In this document: positions 1 through 8,817 of the stretch, piece by piece
How positions within the stretch are numbered: the first letter of the stretch is position 1
Layout of the letters: every line of letters begins with the position of its first letter
Origin: Leifsonia aquatica
GTDB taxonomy: Bacteria; Actinomycetota; Actinomycetes; Actinomycetales; Microbacteriaceae
NCBI RefSeq assembly: GCF_014190775.1
Contig: NZ_JACHVP010000002.1
Span: 186,001 to 250,000 of the forward strand
Direction of reading: 5' to 3'
Length of the DNA: 64,000 nucleotides
Position numbers and translations under genes: made by a program
Notes under the pieces: generated by a model
Databases searched by the model: none
What the model was told of the DNA's origin: nothing
The model's input: the letters and a program-made list of their open reading frames with translations, nothing else

Positions 1-819
1 AACGAGCTCGACAAGGTCTCGATGCTGCTGAGCGACATGCTCGACTCGGTCGAGGCCTCCCGTGACGAGGTCCTCGCCGTCGGCATCGCCCTCCCGGCGC
101 CGCTCGACCGCGCGAGCGGGACCATCGCCCGCAGCGGCATCATGCGCGGCTGGGACGGCGTGGTCGTGGCCGACGCCATGGAGCGCCGGGTGAAGCGCCC
201 GGTGTTCGTCGACAACGCGGCCAATCTGACCGCGCTGGCCGAGTCGCGCTTCGGCGCGGGACGCGGCAAGGGCAACTCGATCACGCTCGACATCGGCGAC
301 GGGATCGGCGCCGGGCTGCTGCTGAACGGCCAGCTGTTCCGCGGCAACAACGGCGTCGCCGGCGAGTTCGGCCACACGACCATCCGCGAGAACGGGCCCC
401 TCTGCCGCTGCGGCAACCGCGGCTGCCTGGAGGCGATCGCCGGGGGCCCCGCCATCCTGGACGAGCTGCGCGACCACCTCGGCAGCCTCAAGCTCGGCGA
501 CGTGGTGCTGCAGGCCATGGCCGGGGATGCGCGCTGCATCCGCGCGATCGCCGACGCCGGCAAGCACATCGGCGTCGCCACCGCGAACCTCTGCAACCTG
601 CTCGACCCAGAGCGCGTCGTGGTGGGCGGCGAGCTGGCCCGCGCGGGCGAGCTCCTGCTCGGCCCGATGCGCCACGCGGTCGAGCGCTCCATCATCGTCG
701 GCGAGGATCTGATGCCCGACATCGTGCAAGGCCAGCTCGGCACGCGCGCGGCGACGCTCGGCGCCGTCGCGTACGCGGTCGACCGGGTCTCGCTGACGCC
801 GCAGAGCGCGTCGCTCTGA
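1..819 (+). CDS. ROK family regulator or sugar kinase, 3' part
   Basis: The reading frame is open from the first base of the window, so the 5' end is missing. The visible part is the ROK sugar-kinase-like domain: a DIGDGIGAGLLL phosphate-binding segment, the GEFGHTTI motif, and the zinc-type ROK signature CRCGNRGCLEA. ROK proteins are either glucokinases or, with an N-terminal winged helix, repressors of sugar genes. A sugar ABC importer operon follows in the same direction 147 bp downstream, so a xylose/glucose-responsive repressor (XylR/NagC type) is the better guess. The helix-turn-helix itself would lie outside the window and cannot be checked here. Confidence 0.85.
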   Translation, partial: NELDKVSMLLSDMLDSVEASRDEVLAVGIALPAPLDRASGTIARSGIMRGWDGVVVADAMERRVKRPVFVDNAANLTALAESRFGAGRGKGNSITLDIGDGIGAGLLLNGQLFRGNNGVAGEFGHTTIRENGPLCRCGNRGCLEAIAGGPAILDELRDHLGSLKLGDVVLQAMAGDARCIRAIADAGKHIGVATANLCNLLDPERVVVGGELARAGELLLGPMRHAVERSIIVGEDLMPDIVQGQLGTRAATLGAVAYAVDRVSLTPQSASL

Positions 820-879
820 CCCTCCGCATCCCGCTGTCCCCCACCGTCCCCCGAACGTGACCAACCGTTATCGAATGCG

Positions 880-903
880 TTGACTTCAAGTATTGACGCC
901 AAG
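880..903 (+). promoter_or_regulatory. Direct repeat, possible ROK regulator site
   Basis: Two 11-bp direct repeats, TTGACTTCAAG (880-890) and TTGACGCCAAG (893-903), differ at two positions and are spaced 13 bp apart. They lie just upstream of the ABC importer and the second contains its likely -35 box. That is a good position for repression by the upstream ROK protein; binding is inferred. Confidence 0.4.
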
Positions 904-921
904 ACTCGCACCTGACACACT
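893..921 (+). promoter_or_regulatory. Probable promoter of the sugar ABC importer
   Basis: TTGACG (893-898) is followed after 17 bp by CACACT (916-921). The -35 match is good and the -10 is weak. The next gene starts at 967. Confidence 0.4.
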
Positions 922-966
922 CAACCCAGCCGCCAAGGACGGCGGGCTCGAACCGGAGGTTTTTCA

Positions 967-2079
967 ATGAAGATCGCCACCAAGAGAGGAATGATCGCGG
1001 CATCCGCGGTCCTCCTCGCAGCACTCAGTCTCACTGCCTGTTCGAACGGCTCCGGGAGTGGAAGCTCCTCCACTGCGGACGCCTCCAAGGCCCAGATCGG
1101 CCTTCTCCTCCCCGACTCCGTCACCGCCCGCTACGAAGCAGCCGACAAGCCCTTCTTCGAGGCCAAGATCAAGAGCCTCTGCCCCGACTGCAAGGTGCTC
1201 TACGCGAACGCCGACGGCGACGCCAGCAAGCAGCAGCAGCAGGCGGAGTCCATGCTGACGCAGGGCGTCAAGGTGCTCGTCCTCGACCCGTTCGACGGCG
1301 AGGCAGCGGCCTCCATCGTCGGCGAGGCCAAGGCCAAGAGCGTCCCGGTCATCTCCTACGACCGCCTCATCAACAGCAAGGACGTCAACTACTACATCTC
1401 CTTCGACAACGAGGAGGTCGGCAAACTGCAGGGCACGGCCCTGGTCGACAAGCTCAAGAAGGACGGCGTCCCCGCCGGCAGCGGCATCCTGATGGTCAAC
1501 GGCTCGCCGACCGACAACAACGCGACCCTGTTCAAGAAGGGCGCCCACAGCGTCATCGACACGAGCGGCTACAAGGTGCTCGCCGAGTACGACACACCAG
1601 GATGGGACCCGGCACAGGCCCAGAACTGGGTCTCCGGCCAGATCACGCAGTTCGGCAGCCAGATCAAGGGCATCTACGCGGCCAACGACGGCACGGGCGG
1701 CGGCGCGATCGCCGCACTCAAGGCGGCCAACGTCTCGCCGATCCCGCCGGTCACCGGACAGGACGCCGAGCTCGCGGGCATCCAGCGCATCCTCGCCGGC
1801 GACCAGTACATGACCGTCTACAAGGCCATCCAGCCGGAGGCAGAGAAGGCGGCCGAGCTCGCGATCGCACTCACCAAGGCCCAGAAGCCGGCGGGTGACA
1901 CGAGCGTCGACACAGCGGGCGGCGCGAAGATCGCGTCGTTCCTCCTGAAGCCGGTCGCGGTCACGACCGACAACATCGAGAGCACCGTCGTCAAGGACGA
2001 GTTCTACGGGGCCGACTCGGCCGCGAAGATCTGCACCGCGGACTACAAGGCGGCGTGCGACAAGTACGGAATCAAGTAA
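967..2079 (+). CDS. Sugar ABC transporter substrate-binding lipoprotein
   Basis: A 370-residue extracytoplasmic binding protein of the ribose/xylose (periplasmic-binding-protein I-like) type. The N-terminus has a lysine/arginine start, a hydrophobic stretch and a lipobox LTAC around residue 25, so it should be lipid-anchored after cleavage before Cys. The mature part shows the alternating alpha/beta pattern of the family, with VISYDRLI and AANDGTGGGAIAAL segments typical of XylF/ChvE-like proteins. GGAGG sits about 9 nt before the ATG. It is the first gene of an importer operon with the ATPase and permease that follow. The exact sugar is not visible; xylose is plausible because of the family and the adjoining ROK gene. 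Confidence 0.9.
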   Translation: MKIATKRGMIAASAVLLAALSLTACSNGSGSGSSSTADASKAQIGLLLPDSVTARYEAADKPFFEAKIKSLCPDCKVLYANADGDASKQQQQAESMLTQGVKVLVLDPFDGEAAASIVGEAKAKSVPVISYDRLINSKDVNYYISFDNEEVGKLQGTALVDKLKKDGVPAGSGILMVNGSPTDNNATLFKKGAHSVIDTSGYKVLAEYDTPGWDPAQAQNWVSGQITQFGSQIKGIYAANDGTGGGAIAALKAANVSPIPPVTGQDAELAGIQRILAGDQYMTVYKAIQPEAEKAAELAIALTKAQKPAGDTSVDTAGGAKIASFLLKPVAVTTDNIESTVVKDEFYGADSAAKICTADYKAACDKYGIK

Positions 2080-2089
2080 CACCTGGCAG

Positions 2090-2131
2090 CACGGCCCTCC
2101 AGATGCGGATCGACGCACCTGGAGGGCCGTG
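2090..2131 (+). terminator. Strong hairpin between binding-protein and ATPase genes
   Basis: A perfect 13-bp stem: CACGGCCCTCCAG (2090-2102) pairs with CTGGAGGGCCGTG (2119-2131), with a 16-nt loop and no T tract. It starts 11 nt after the binding-protein stop. Such intra-operon hairpins usually give partial termination or protect the upstream mRNA, so that binding protein outnumbers transporter. Confidence 0.65.
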
Positions 2132-2188
2132 TGCACCCGCCCTACGATGGACCCGAACCACCCAGCTCACCTCGAAGGAGAGAACGCC

Positions 2189-3034
2189 GTGACCATGGAA
2201 ACCGCGATCGCCGAGGAGGAGCGGACCGAGCGTCGGCCCGTGCTCTCGCTGAGCGGCGTCTCGAAAGGCTTCGGCGCCGTGCAGGCGCTCACCGACATCA
2301 GCCTCGATGTCTACCCCGGCGAGGTGGTCGCCCTCGTCGGCGACAACGGCGCCGGCAAGTCGACGCTCGTCAAGATCCTGGCGGGCGTGCACCCGCAGGA
2401 CTCCGGGACGATCACGTTCGACGGCCAGGAGGTCAGCATCCCGTCGCCGTCCGCGTCGCGCGAGCTCGGCATCGCGACGGTGTTCCAGGACCTCGCCCTC
2501 TGCGACAACCTCGACGTCGTCTCGAACCTCTTCCTGGGCCGCGAGATCACCCACGGCACCCTCGACGAGGAGGAGATGGAGAAGCGGTCGTGGAGCCTGC
2601 TCCGGCAGCTGTCGGCGCGCATCCCTTCCGTCCGCATCGCCGTCGCCTCCCTCTCCGGAGGCCAGCGGCAGACGGTCGCGATCGCCCGCTCGCTGATCGG
2701 CGACCCGCGCGTCGTCATCCTCGACGAGCCCACCGCAGCGCTCGGCGTCGCCCAGACAGCCGAGGTGCTCAACCTGATCGAGCGCCTGCGCGAGCGCGGG
2801 CTCGGCGTGCTGCTCATCAGCCACAACATGGCCGACGTGCAGGCCGTCGCCGACCGCGTCGCCGTGCTGCGGCTCGGCCGCAACAACGGCGACTTCCATG
2901 TGGCCGACGTCAGCTACGAAGAGATCATCTCCGCCATCACCGGCGCCACCGACAACGTCGTGAGCCGCCGGGCCGGCCGCGGCTCCGATGCCGACGCGGT
3001 CCTCGGCACCAGCGAAGGGAAGGCCGACGCATGA
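2189..3034 (+). CDS. Sugar ABC transporter ATP-binding protein
   Basis: A 281-residue ATPase with one nucleotide-binding domain: Walker A GDNGAGKST, signature LSGGQRQ, Walker B VVILDEPTAAL and a switch histidine in LLISHNM. Most sugar importers of the ribose/xylose class use a double-domain ATPase; this is the shorter single-domain form common beside XylF-like proteins in actinobacteria, which must act as a homodimer. An upstream ATG at 2129 is in frame but lies inside the hairpin. The GTG at 2189, with AAGGAG 8 nt before it, is the better start. The stop overlaps the start of the permease (ATGA). Confidence 0.88.
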   Translation: MTMETAIAEEERTERRPVLSLSGVSKGFGAVQALTDISLDVYPGEVVALVGDNGAGKSTLVKILAGVHPQDSGTITFDGQEVSIPSPSASRELGIATVFQDLALCDNLDVVSNLFLGREITHGTLDEEEMEKRSWSLLRQLSARIPSVRIAVASLSGGQRQTVAIARSLIGDPRVVILDEPTAALGVAQTAEVLNLIERLRERGLGVLLISHNMADVQAVADRVAVLRLGRNNGDFHVADVSYEEIISAITGATDNVVSRRAGRGSDADAVLGTSEGKADA

Positions 3035-4287
3035 GCAAGGCAACAGCGGAGACACCCGCAGAGGTCGCGGCCGACCTGCAGGACGAGCGCCTCATCCGCG
3101 ACGAAGGCCTCGGTGGTGCGTTGCGCGGCTTCGGCCGCCGGGTGCGCGGCGGCGACCTCGGCTCCTTGCCCGTCGTCATCGGCCTCATCGTCATCTGGGT
3201 CGTCTTCCAGGTGCTCAACCCGAACTTCCTGAGCGCCAACAACCTGGTGAACCTCACCCTGCAGTGCGCCGCGATCGGCACCATCTCGATCGGCATCGTC
3301 CTGGTGCTGCTGCTCGGCCAGATCGACCTCTCGGTCGGCTCGGTGAGCGGAGTCTCGGCCGCCATCCTCGGCGTCGGCTTCACCCAGCTCCACTGGCCGC
3401 TGTGGGCGACCGTGATCGTCGCGATCCTCGCCGGCGCGGTGATCGGCTACCTCTACGGTCTGCTCTTCACCCGCTTCGGCGTGCCGAGCTTCGTCATCAC
3501 GCTGGCCGGCCTCCTCGGCTTCCTGGGTCTGCAGCTGTGGATCCTCGGGCCGAACAGCTCGATCAACATCCCCTATGACTCGTGGATCGTCTCGTTCGCA
3601 CAGCAGACCTTCCTCCCGCCGTGGGCCGCCTACGGGCTGGCGGTGATCGCGGCCGGCGGGATGTTCCTCTCCGACTGGCGCCGCAACGTCCGTCGTCGTA
3701 ACGCCGGGTTGTCGGAGGGATCGACGGCGGCCGTCGCGCTCAAGGCGGGTCTGCTGCTCGTCGGCCTCTGCATCGCGGTCTGGTACCTCTCGACGGACCG
3801 CGGCACGGGAGCGATGTTCTTGTTCTTCGTCGTGCTCGTGATCGTGATGAACTACCTCCTCACCCGCACCAAGTGGGGCCGCTCGGTCTTCGCCGTCGGC
3901 GGCTCGGTCGAAGCGGCCCGCCGCGCCGGCATCAAGGTGAACCGCGTGTTCATCAGCGTGTTCATCCTCTGCTCGACGTTCGCCGCGGTCGGCGGCCTGC
4001 TCGCGGCCGCGCGGCTCGCCTCCGTCGGCGCCGGATCCGGTGGAACGGACACCAACCTGAACGCGATCGCGGCGGCGGTCATCGGCGGGACCAGCCTCTT
4101 CGGCGGCCGCGGCTCCGCCTGGTCGGCCCTGCTCGGCATCCTGGTCATCCAGTCCATCACCAACGGCCTGACGCTGATGAATCTCGACTCGTCGTACCGC
4201 TACATGATCACCGGCGCCGTGCTGCTGCTCGCGGTCATCATCGACTCGCTGTCGCGCCGGTCGAGGGCGTCGCACGGCCAAGCCTAG
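3031..4287 (+). CDS. Sugar ABC transporter permease
   Basis: A 418-residue polytopic membrane protein of the ribose/xylose permease family (RbsC/XylH type). After a charged N-terminal 45 residues it has about ten hydrophobic segments. The GQIDLSVGSVSG motif and the C-terminal AAVIGGTSLFGGRG motif are characteristic of this family. It starts on an ATGA overlap with the ATPase gene, so the two are translationally coupled. It completes a lipoprotein/ATPase/permease importer; a single permease gene implies a homodimer in the membrane. Confidence 0.9.
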   Translation: MSKATAETPAEVAADLQDERLIRDEGLGGALRGFGRRVRGGDLGSLPVVIGLIVIWVVFQVLNPNFLSANNLVNLTLQCAAIGTISIGIVLVLLLGQIDLSVGSVSGVSAAILGVGFTQLHWPLWATVIVAILAGAVIGYLYGLLFTRFGVPSFVITLAGLLGFLGLQLWILGPNSSINIPYDSWIVSFAQQTFLPPWAAYGLAVIAAGGMFLSDWRRNVRRRNAGLSEGSTAAVALKAGLLLVGLCIAVWYLSTDRGTGAMFLFFVVLVIVMNYLLTRTKWGRSVFAVGGSVEAARRAGIKVNRVFISVFILCSTFAAVGGLLAAARLASVGAGSGGTDTNLNAIAAAVIGGTSLFGGRGSAWSALLGILVIQSITNGLTLMNLDSSYRYMITGAVLLLAVIIDSLSRRSRASHGQA

Positions 4288-4315
4288 GCGCGGGCGGGTG
4301 TGAGAAGGTGGTCGG

Positions 4316-4546
4316 GTGACCCGCACCACCACCTTCCGCGCCCGCCTTCTGCGTGAGGGCGAGCCGCCGCGCACGGTGACCGAGCGCGCACCGTCGGACG
4401 TGCCCCCGCGCACCCTGCGGCGCAGCGCCTCCGGGAGCGGGATCTACGACATCTACGCCCTGCTCGACGCCGAGGGCTGGCCGGCGACGGCCACCTACAG
4501 CTTCGTGCAGACGCTGTCGCCCGCCCGTTCCGCGGCGGACGACTAG
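4316..4546 (+). CDS. Small hypothetical protein
   Basis: A 76-residue protein not recognised as any family. The start is a GTG with GAGAAGG about 8 nt upstream. The N-terminal half is arginine/threonine-rich and basic; the second half contains GIYDIYALLDAEGW and is more acidic. There is no signal peptide or membrane segment. It lies 28 bp after the permease gene and could be a tail of that operon, and it is convergent with hemL. GC-rich third positions support it being coding. Confidence 0.55.
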   Translation: MTRTTTFRARLLREGEPPRTVTERAPSDVPPRTLRRSASGSGIYDIYALLDAEGWPATATYSFVQTLSPARSAADD

Positions 4547-4574
4547 ACGGGTTCGGCGCCGGGCGGCCTCGCCG

Positions 4575-5939
4575 CTAGGCGCTCTCGTCGGCCGTGGCAG
4601 CCGCCGCCGCGCGGGCTGCGCCGGGCAGCGCGTCCAGGATGCGGCCGACGGCCGTGTCGTCGTGGGCCGCGGTCACGAACCACGCCTCGAAGACGCTCGG
4701 CGGGAGCGAGACGCCCGCGTCGAGCATCGCGTGGAAGAACGGCCGGTAGCGGAACGCCTCCTGCGTCTGCACCTCGGCGTACGTGCGCGGTGCCGCGGCG
4801 AAGTCGCCGAAGACGAAGCTGAACAGGTTGCCGGCGCGCTGCACGCGGTGCGCGACCCCCTCGGCCGCGAGTGCGTCGGAGACGGCGACGGAGACGGTCC
4901 CGGCGACGGCGTCCAGGCGGTCGTAGACGGCCTGGTCGGCGTGCGCGAGCGTCGCGAGTCCGGCGGCGACGGCGACCGGATTCCCGGAGAGGGTTCCCGC
5001 CTGGTAGACGGGGCCCGTCGGGGCGAGGAAGTCCATCAGCTCGGCACGTCCGCCGAGCGCCGCCAGCGGCATCCCGCCGCCGATGACCTTGCCGAACGTC
5101 ACCAGGTCGGGCGTGTAGCCGCGGTCGAGGCCCCAGAAGCCGGATGCGCCGACCCGGAAGCCGGTGAGCACCTCGTCCAGGATGAGCAGGGCCCCGTACT
5201 CGTGAGCGAGGTCGGCGAGCGCGGCGTTGAAGCCGGCGTCCGGCGGGACGACGCCCATGTTGGCGGCGGCGGCCTCGGTGATGACCGCGGCGATGTCGGG
5301 GCCGTTCGCCTCGAAGGCGGCGCGGACCGCGTCGAGGTCGTTGTACGGCAGCACGAGGGTCTGGGCGGCGGTCGCCTCGGTCACGCCGGCCGAGCCGGGG
5401 AGAGACAGGGTCGCGAGACCGGAACCGGCCTCCGCGAGGAGTCCGTCGGAGTGGCCGTGGTAGTGGCCGGCGAACTTGATGAGCAGCGGGCGGCCGGTGA
5501 AGCCGCGGGCGAGCCGGATGGCGGTCATGGTCGCCTCGGTCCCGGTGGAGACGAGGCGCAGCTTCTCGACGAACGGCACGCGGCCGAGCACGGCCTCGGC
5601 GAGCTCGGTCTCGGCCGGCGTGGACGCGCCGAAGGACAGCCCCCTGGCGGCGGCCTCCTGCACGGCGGCGACGACCGCGGGATGGGCGTGGCCCAGGATG
5701 GCCGGGCCCCACGACGCGACGAGGTCGACGTACTCGCGACCCTGCGCGTCGGTGATGTAGGGACCCTGCGCCGACACCATGAAGCGCGGTGTGCCGCCGA
5801 CGGAGCGGAAGGCGCGCACGGGCGAGTTCACGCCGCCCGGGATCACGCGCTGCGCGCGCTCGAACTGCGCGAGGTTCACGTCGCCGAGCGCGGCGCCGTC
5901 GGCGAGCCCCTGGATGTCTGCGCCCTGCACGTCGCTCAT
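4575..5939 (-). CDS. hemL: Glutamate-1-semialdehyde 2,1-aminomutase
   Basis: PLP enzyme (454 residues, usual family length) that converts glutamate-1-semialdehyde to 5-aminolevulinate, the second step of the C5 route started by HemA. The PLP lysine lies in [12 protein letters not shown] (about K284). The N-terminal NSPVRAF and [14 protein letters not shown] segments are typical of the family. An in-frame ATG 9 nt upstream exists, but the ATG at 5939 forms an ATGA overlap with the hemB stop and is preferred. It is the last gene of the hemB-hemL unit. Confidence 0.95.
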   Translation of the reverse strand: MSDVQGADIQGLADGAALGDVNLAQFERAQRVIPGGVNSPVRAFRSVGGTPRFMVSAQGPYITDAQGREYVDLVASWGPAILGHAHPAVVAAVQEAAARGLSFGASTPAETELAEAVLGRVPFVEKLRLVSTGTEATMTAIRLARGFTGRPLLIKFAGHYHGHSDGLLAEAGSGLATLSLPGSAGVTEATAAQTLVLPYNDLDAVRAAFEANGPDIAAVITEAAAANMGVVPPDAGFNAALADLAHEYGALLILDEVLTGFRVGASGFWGLDRGYTPDLVTFGKVIGGGMPLAALGGRAELMDFLAPTGPVYQAGTLSGNPVAVAAGLATLAHADQAVYDRLDAVAGTVSVAVSDALAAEGVAHRVQRAGNLFSFVFGDFAAAPRTYAEVQTQEAFRYRPFFHAMLDAGVSLPPSVFEAWFVTAAHDDTAVGRILDALPGAARAAAAATADESA

Positions 5940-6916
5940 CGCAGCCACCCCGCGACCTCGGTCGCCCAGTAGGTCATGATGGCGTCGGCTCCGGCCCGGC
6001 GGGCGCCGATCAGCGTCTCCTCAACGATCCGGCGGCGGTCGATCCAGCCGTGCGCGGCAGCGGCCTCCACCATCGCGTACTCGCCAGACACCTGGTAGGC
6101 CCAGACCGGCACGTCGCTGATGGAGGCGACATCGCTGAGCACGTCGAGGTAGCTCAGCGCGGGCTTGACCATGAGGATGTCGGCGCCCTCGTCGAGGTCG
6201 AGCCGCGCCTCGCGCAGGCCCTCGCGGCGGTTGGCCGGATCCTGCTGGTACGCGCGGCGGTCGCCGGAGAGCTGGGAGTCGACGGCCTCGCGGAACGGGC
6301 CGTAGAACGCGGAGGCGTACTTCGCCGCGTAGGCGAGCAGGACGACGTCGTGGCGGCCCACGGCGTCGAGCGCTTCGCGCACCGCGCCGACCTGACCGTC
6401 CATCATCCCGGAGAGGCCGAGCAGCTGCGAGCCGGCCTCCGCCTGGGCGAGCGCCATGTCGCGGTAGCGCTCGAGGGTCGCGTCGTTGTCCACGTGACCC
6501 GCGTCGTCGAGCACGCCGCAGTGGCCGTGGTCGGTGAACTCGTCGAGGCACAGGTCGGTCTGCACGACGAGAGCGTCGCCCACCTCGGCGACGAGCGCAC
6601 GGGTGGCGACGTTGAGGATGCCCTCGGGGTCGGTCGCGGCGCTGCCCACGGCATCCCGCGTCTCCGGGACGCCGAAGAGCATCACGCCGCCGACGCCGGC
6701 CTCGGCCGCCTCGACGGCGGCGCGCTTCAGCGAGTCGATGGAGTGCTGCTGCACACCGGGCATCGAGCCGATCGGCACGGGCTCGGAGGTGCCCTCGCGC
6801 ACGAACATCGGCAGGATCAACTCCGCCGGGTGGAGCCGCGTCTCCGCGGTCAGGCGGCGGAGGGCCGGACTCTGCCGGAGGCGACGCGGGCGGATGACGG
6901 GATGCAGCTCACTCAC
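5936..6916 (-). CDS. hemB: Porphobilinogen synthase (ALA dehydratase)
   Basis: Condenses two 5-aminolevulinate molecules into porphobilinogen; 326 residues. The Schiff-base lysine is in [12 protein letters not shown] (K251) and the second active-site lysine in [11 protein letters not shown] (K199). The metal segment reads [14 protein letters not shown]. It keeps two of the three cysteines of the classical zinc site, with Asp in place of the middle one. I chose GTG 6916 over GTG 6925 because a -10 hexamer TAGGGT (6929-6924) lies exactly 7 nt before it, giving a leaderless start. It overlaps hemL by ATGA and is separated from hemD by 117 bp holding a repeat pair. Confidence 0.94.
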   Translation of the reverse strand: MSELHPVIRPRRLRQSPALRRLTAETRLHPAELILPMFVREGTSEPVPIGSMPGVQQHSIDSLKRAAVEAAEAGVGGVMLFGVPETRDAVGSAATDPEGILNVATRALVAEVGDALVVQTDLCLDEFTDHGHCGVLDDAGHVDNDATLERYRDMALAQAEAGSQLLGLSGMMDGQVGAVREALDAVGRHDVVLLAYAAKYASAFYGPFREAVDSQLSGDRRAYQQDPANRREGLREARLDLDEGADILMVKPALSYLDVLSDVASISDVPVWAYQVSGEYAMVEAAAAHGWIDRRRIVEETLIGARRAGADAIMTYWATEVAGWLR

Positions 6917-6923
6917 TCTCACC

Positions 6924-6929
6924 ACCCTA
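6924..6929 (-). promoter_or_regulatory. -10 box of leaderless hemB promoter
   Basis: TAGGGT on the minus strand, with a 7-nt gap to the GTG start at 6916. This implies that hemB-hemL has its own promoter separate from the chdC-hemD unit. Confidence 0.55.
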
Positions 6930-6970
6930 CGCCTGCGCGGCTGTGCGCCAGCCCGGCGCGAGCCCCGCGA

Positions 6971-7029
6971 GATTCGGCACGAATGTCGGGTTTCGCGACG
7001 TCAAAGCCGCGATTCGGCACGAATGTCGG
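6971..7029. repeat. Pair of near-palindromic repeats, 40-bp period
   Basis: Two identical 19-bp copies of GATTCGGCACGAATGTCGG at 6971-6989 and 7011-7029, exactly 40 bp apart. Each contains the inverted repeat ATTCG-GCA-CGAAT. The same design occurs at 34919 and 58191. It lies between hemD and hemB. Confidence 0.8.
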
Positions 7030-7033
7030 CTCG

Positions 7034-7819
7034 TCAGGAGGCGCGGGAGCGGGCCACGTCGACGACGGCGTCGATGAGGGAGGCGGCGGTGCGCTCCTCG
7101 GCGATGACGTCGACGCGCAGGCCGAAGGAGCGGGCGTCGCGGGCCGTCTGCGGGCCGATGGCGGCGACGAGGGTCGACTCGGGCACCGGGCCGAGCTGCA
7201 GCTGCACCTGCTCGGCGACCGAGCCGCTGGTGACGAGGATGGCCTGCACGAGCCCGTCGTGCACGTCCGTCACCACGTTCTCGGGCACCGAGACGCCGAC
7301 GGTGCGGTACGCGACGACGGACTCGACGTCATGCCCGATCCGGCGCAGGCCCTCGGTGAGCAAGGGCTTCGCGATCTCGGAGCGCAGCGTCAGGATGCGC
7401 AGCGGCACGACGCCCTGCGTCGCCGCCTCCCACTCCTCCAGGAGGCCGCGGGCCGAGTTGTCCTCCGACGGCACGAGGTCGACCTTGTAGCCGGCGGCCG
7501 CGAGCGCCGCCGCCGTGGTCTCGCCGACCGCGGCGATCCGGGTCGACGACGGCACGACGACGCGCTGGGAGCTCAGCACGTCGACCGTGGTCGCACTGGT
7601 CACGGTCATCCAGTCGAACTCGCCGGCGGCGAGCCGCTCCAGGGCGCGCTCCAGGGCGGGCGCGTCCGCCGTGGGAGCGAAGTTGATCATGGCCGCGACG
7701 AGCGGGGACGCGCCCTTCGAGCGCAGGTCCGCCGCGACCGAGTCTCCCCACGGGCCGCCGCGCGGCACGAGGACGCGCCAACCGGCGAGGGGTTTGGGTG
7801 CAGCGGACGGCTGGGTCAT
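7034..7819 (-). CDS. hemD: Uroporphyrinogen-III synthase
   Basis: A 261-residue protein that cyclises hydroxymethylbilane with inversion of ring D to uroporphyrinogen III. The family is poorly conserved; the calls rest on LAGWRVLVPRGG at the N-terminus, the two-lobed alpha/beta pattern, the VTSATTVDVL segment, and a late AIGPQTARDARSFGL motif typical of HemD. It starts on an ATGA overlap with hemC, which is strong context support. A longer frame extends upstream but would run through hemC. Confidence 0.9.
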   Translation of the reverse strand: MTQPSAAPKPLAGWRVLVPRGGPWGDSVAADLRSKGASPLVAAMINFAPTADAPALERALERLAAGEFDWMTVTSATTVDVLSSQRVVVPSSTRIAAVGETTAAALAAAGYKVDLVPSEDNSARGLLEEWEAATQGVVPLRILTLRSEIAKPLLTEGLRRIGHDVESVVAYRTVGVSVPENVVTDVHDGLVQAILVTSGSVAEQVQLQLGPVPESTLVAAIGPQTARDARSFGLRVDVIAEERTAASLIDAVVDVARSRAS

Positions 7820-8817
7820 CGGGTACTCCCCAGGGGGGCCAGGCCGGCGGCCCCCGCGCCGAGCAGTTCGGAGACCACCCGCTCCCCCACGTCGCGCGCG
7901 GCCTCGTCGAGGTGGCCGGCGCTGAGGGATTCGGGAGTCGCGGCATGGGATGCGGTGATCCGCTCGGAACCGTCGGGACGGTAGACCGAGGCGGTCAGGA
8001 ACAGCAGGCCGTCGTCGACGAGGGCGGTCGCGCCGATCGGGGCTGCGCACCCCGCCTGCAGTCCGGCGAGCACCGCGCGCTCCGCGGTGACGACGGCGTG
8101 GGTGGTGACGTGGTCGACGGCGTGCAGGGCACGGGCGATCGGCCCGCGGCCCTTCTCGTCGCCGGCGCGGACCTCCAGGGCCAGCGCCCCCTGTCCCGGT
8201 GCGGTCGGCATCTGGGAGAGGGCGAAGTAGTCGGTGACGGCGTCGAGACGGCCGAGGCGGCCGAGACCGGCGGCCGCGAGCACCACGGCGTCGAGATCGC
8301 CCTCGGCGACGCGGCCGAGCCGGGTGTCGACGTTGCCGCGGATGTCGACGACCTCGAGATCCGGACGCGCGGACTTCAGCTGCGCGATGCGGCGCGGCGA
8401 GCCGGTGCCGACGCGCGCACCCTCGGGGAGCGACTCGAAGGTGAGCCCGTCCCGCGCGCACAGGGTGTCCCGGGCGTCGGCCCGCTTGGGCACGGCGCCG
8501 ATCACGAGGCCCGGGGCTGCGGCGGTCGGGAGGTCCTTCAGCGAGTGGACCAGGAGGTCGCACTCGTCGGCGAGCAGCGCCTCCCGCAGCGCGGTGGCGA
8601 AGACGCCGGTGCCGCCCAGCTCGGAGAGGGATTCGCGGGAGGTGTCCCCGTGCGTCGTGATCGTGACCAGCTCGACGTCCAGGCCGGTCGCGCGGGCGAT
8701 CGCCTCGGCGACCGCCGTCGTCTGCGCGACCGCGAGCGCGCTGCCACGTGTCCCCACGCGCAGCACGCCGTCGCGACGCTCGGCCGGGCCCTCGGCACGG
8801 CGCACGGAGCCGCTCAC
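7816..8817 (-). CDS. hemC: Hydroxymethylbilane synthase (porphobilinogen deaminase)
   Basis: Polymerises four porphobilinogens to hydroxymethylbilane; 333 residues. The N-terminus has RVGTRGSALAVAQ, and the dipyrromethane-cofactor cysteine is in LQAGCAAPIGA (C257). The ARVGTGSPRR motif supplies the arginines that hold the growing chain. The GTG start at 8817 overlaps the cpfC stop as GTGA, and the stop overlaps the hemD start, so cpfC-hemC-hemD are tightly coupled. Confidence 0.96.
   Translation of the reverse strand: MSGSVRRAEGPAERRDGVLRVGTRGSALAVAQTTAVAEAIARATGLDVELVTITTHGDTSRESLSELGGTGVFATALREALLADECDLLVHSLKDLPTAAAPGLVIGAVPKRADARDTLCARDGLTFESLPEGARVGTGSPRRIAQLKSARPDLEVVDIRGNVDTRLGRVAEGDLDAVVLAAAGLGRLGRLDAVTDYFALSQMPTAPGQGALALEVRAGDEKGRGPIARALHAVDHVTTHAVVTAERAVLAGLQAGCAAPIGATALVDDGLLFLTASVYRPDGSERITASHAATPESLSAGHLDEAARDVGERVVSELLGAGAAGLAPLGSTR

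Noticed and set aside
964-2136. Long antisense open frame opposite the binding-protein gene
   Set aside because: The plus-strand gene has a lipobox, a ribosome binding site and family motifs. The antisense frame is a high-GC shadow rich in Arg, Gly, Val and Asp.
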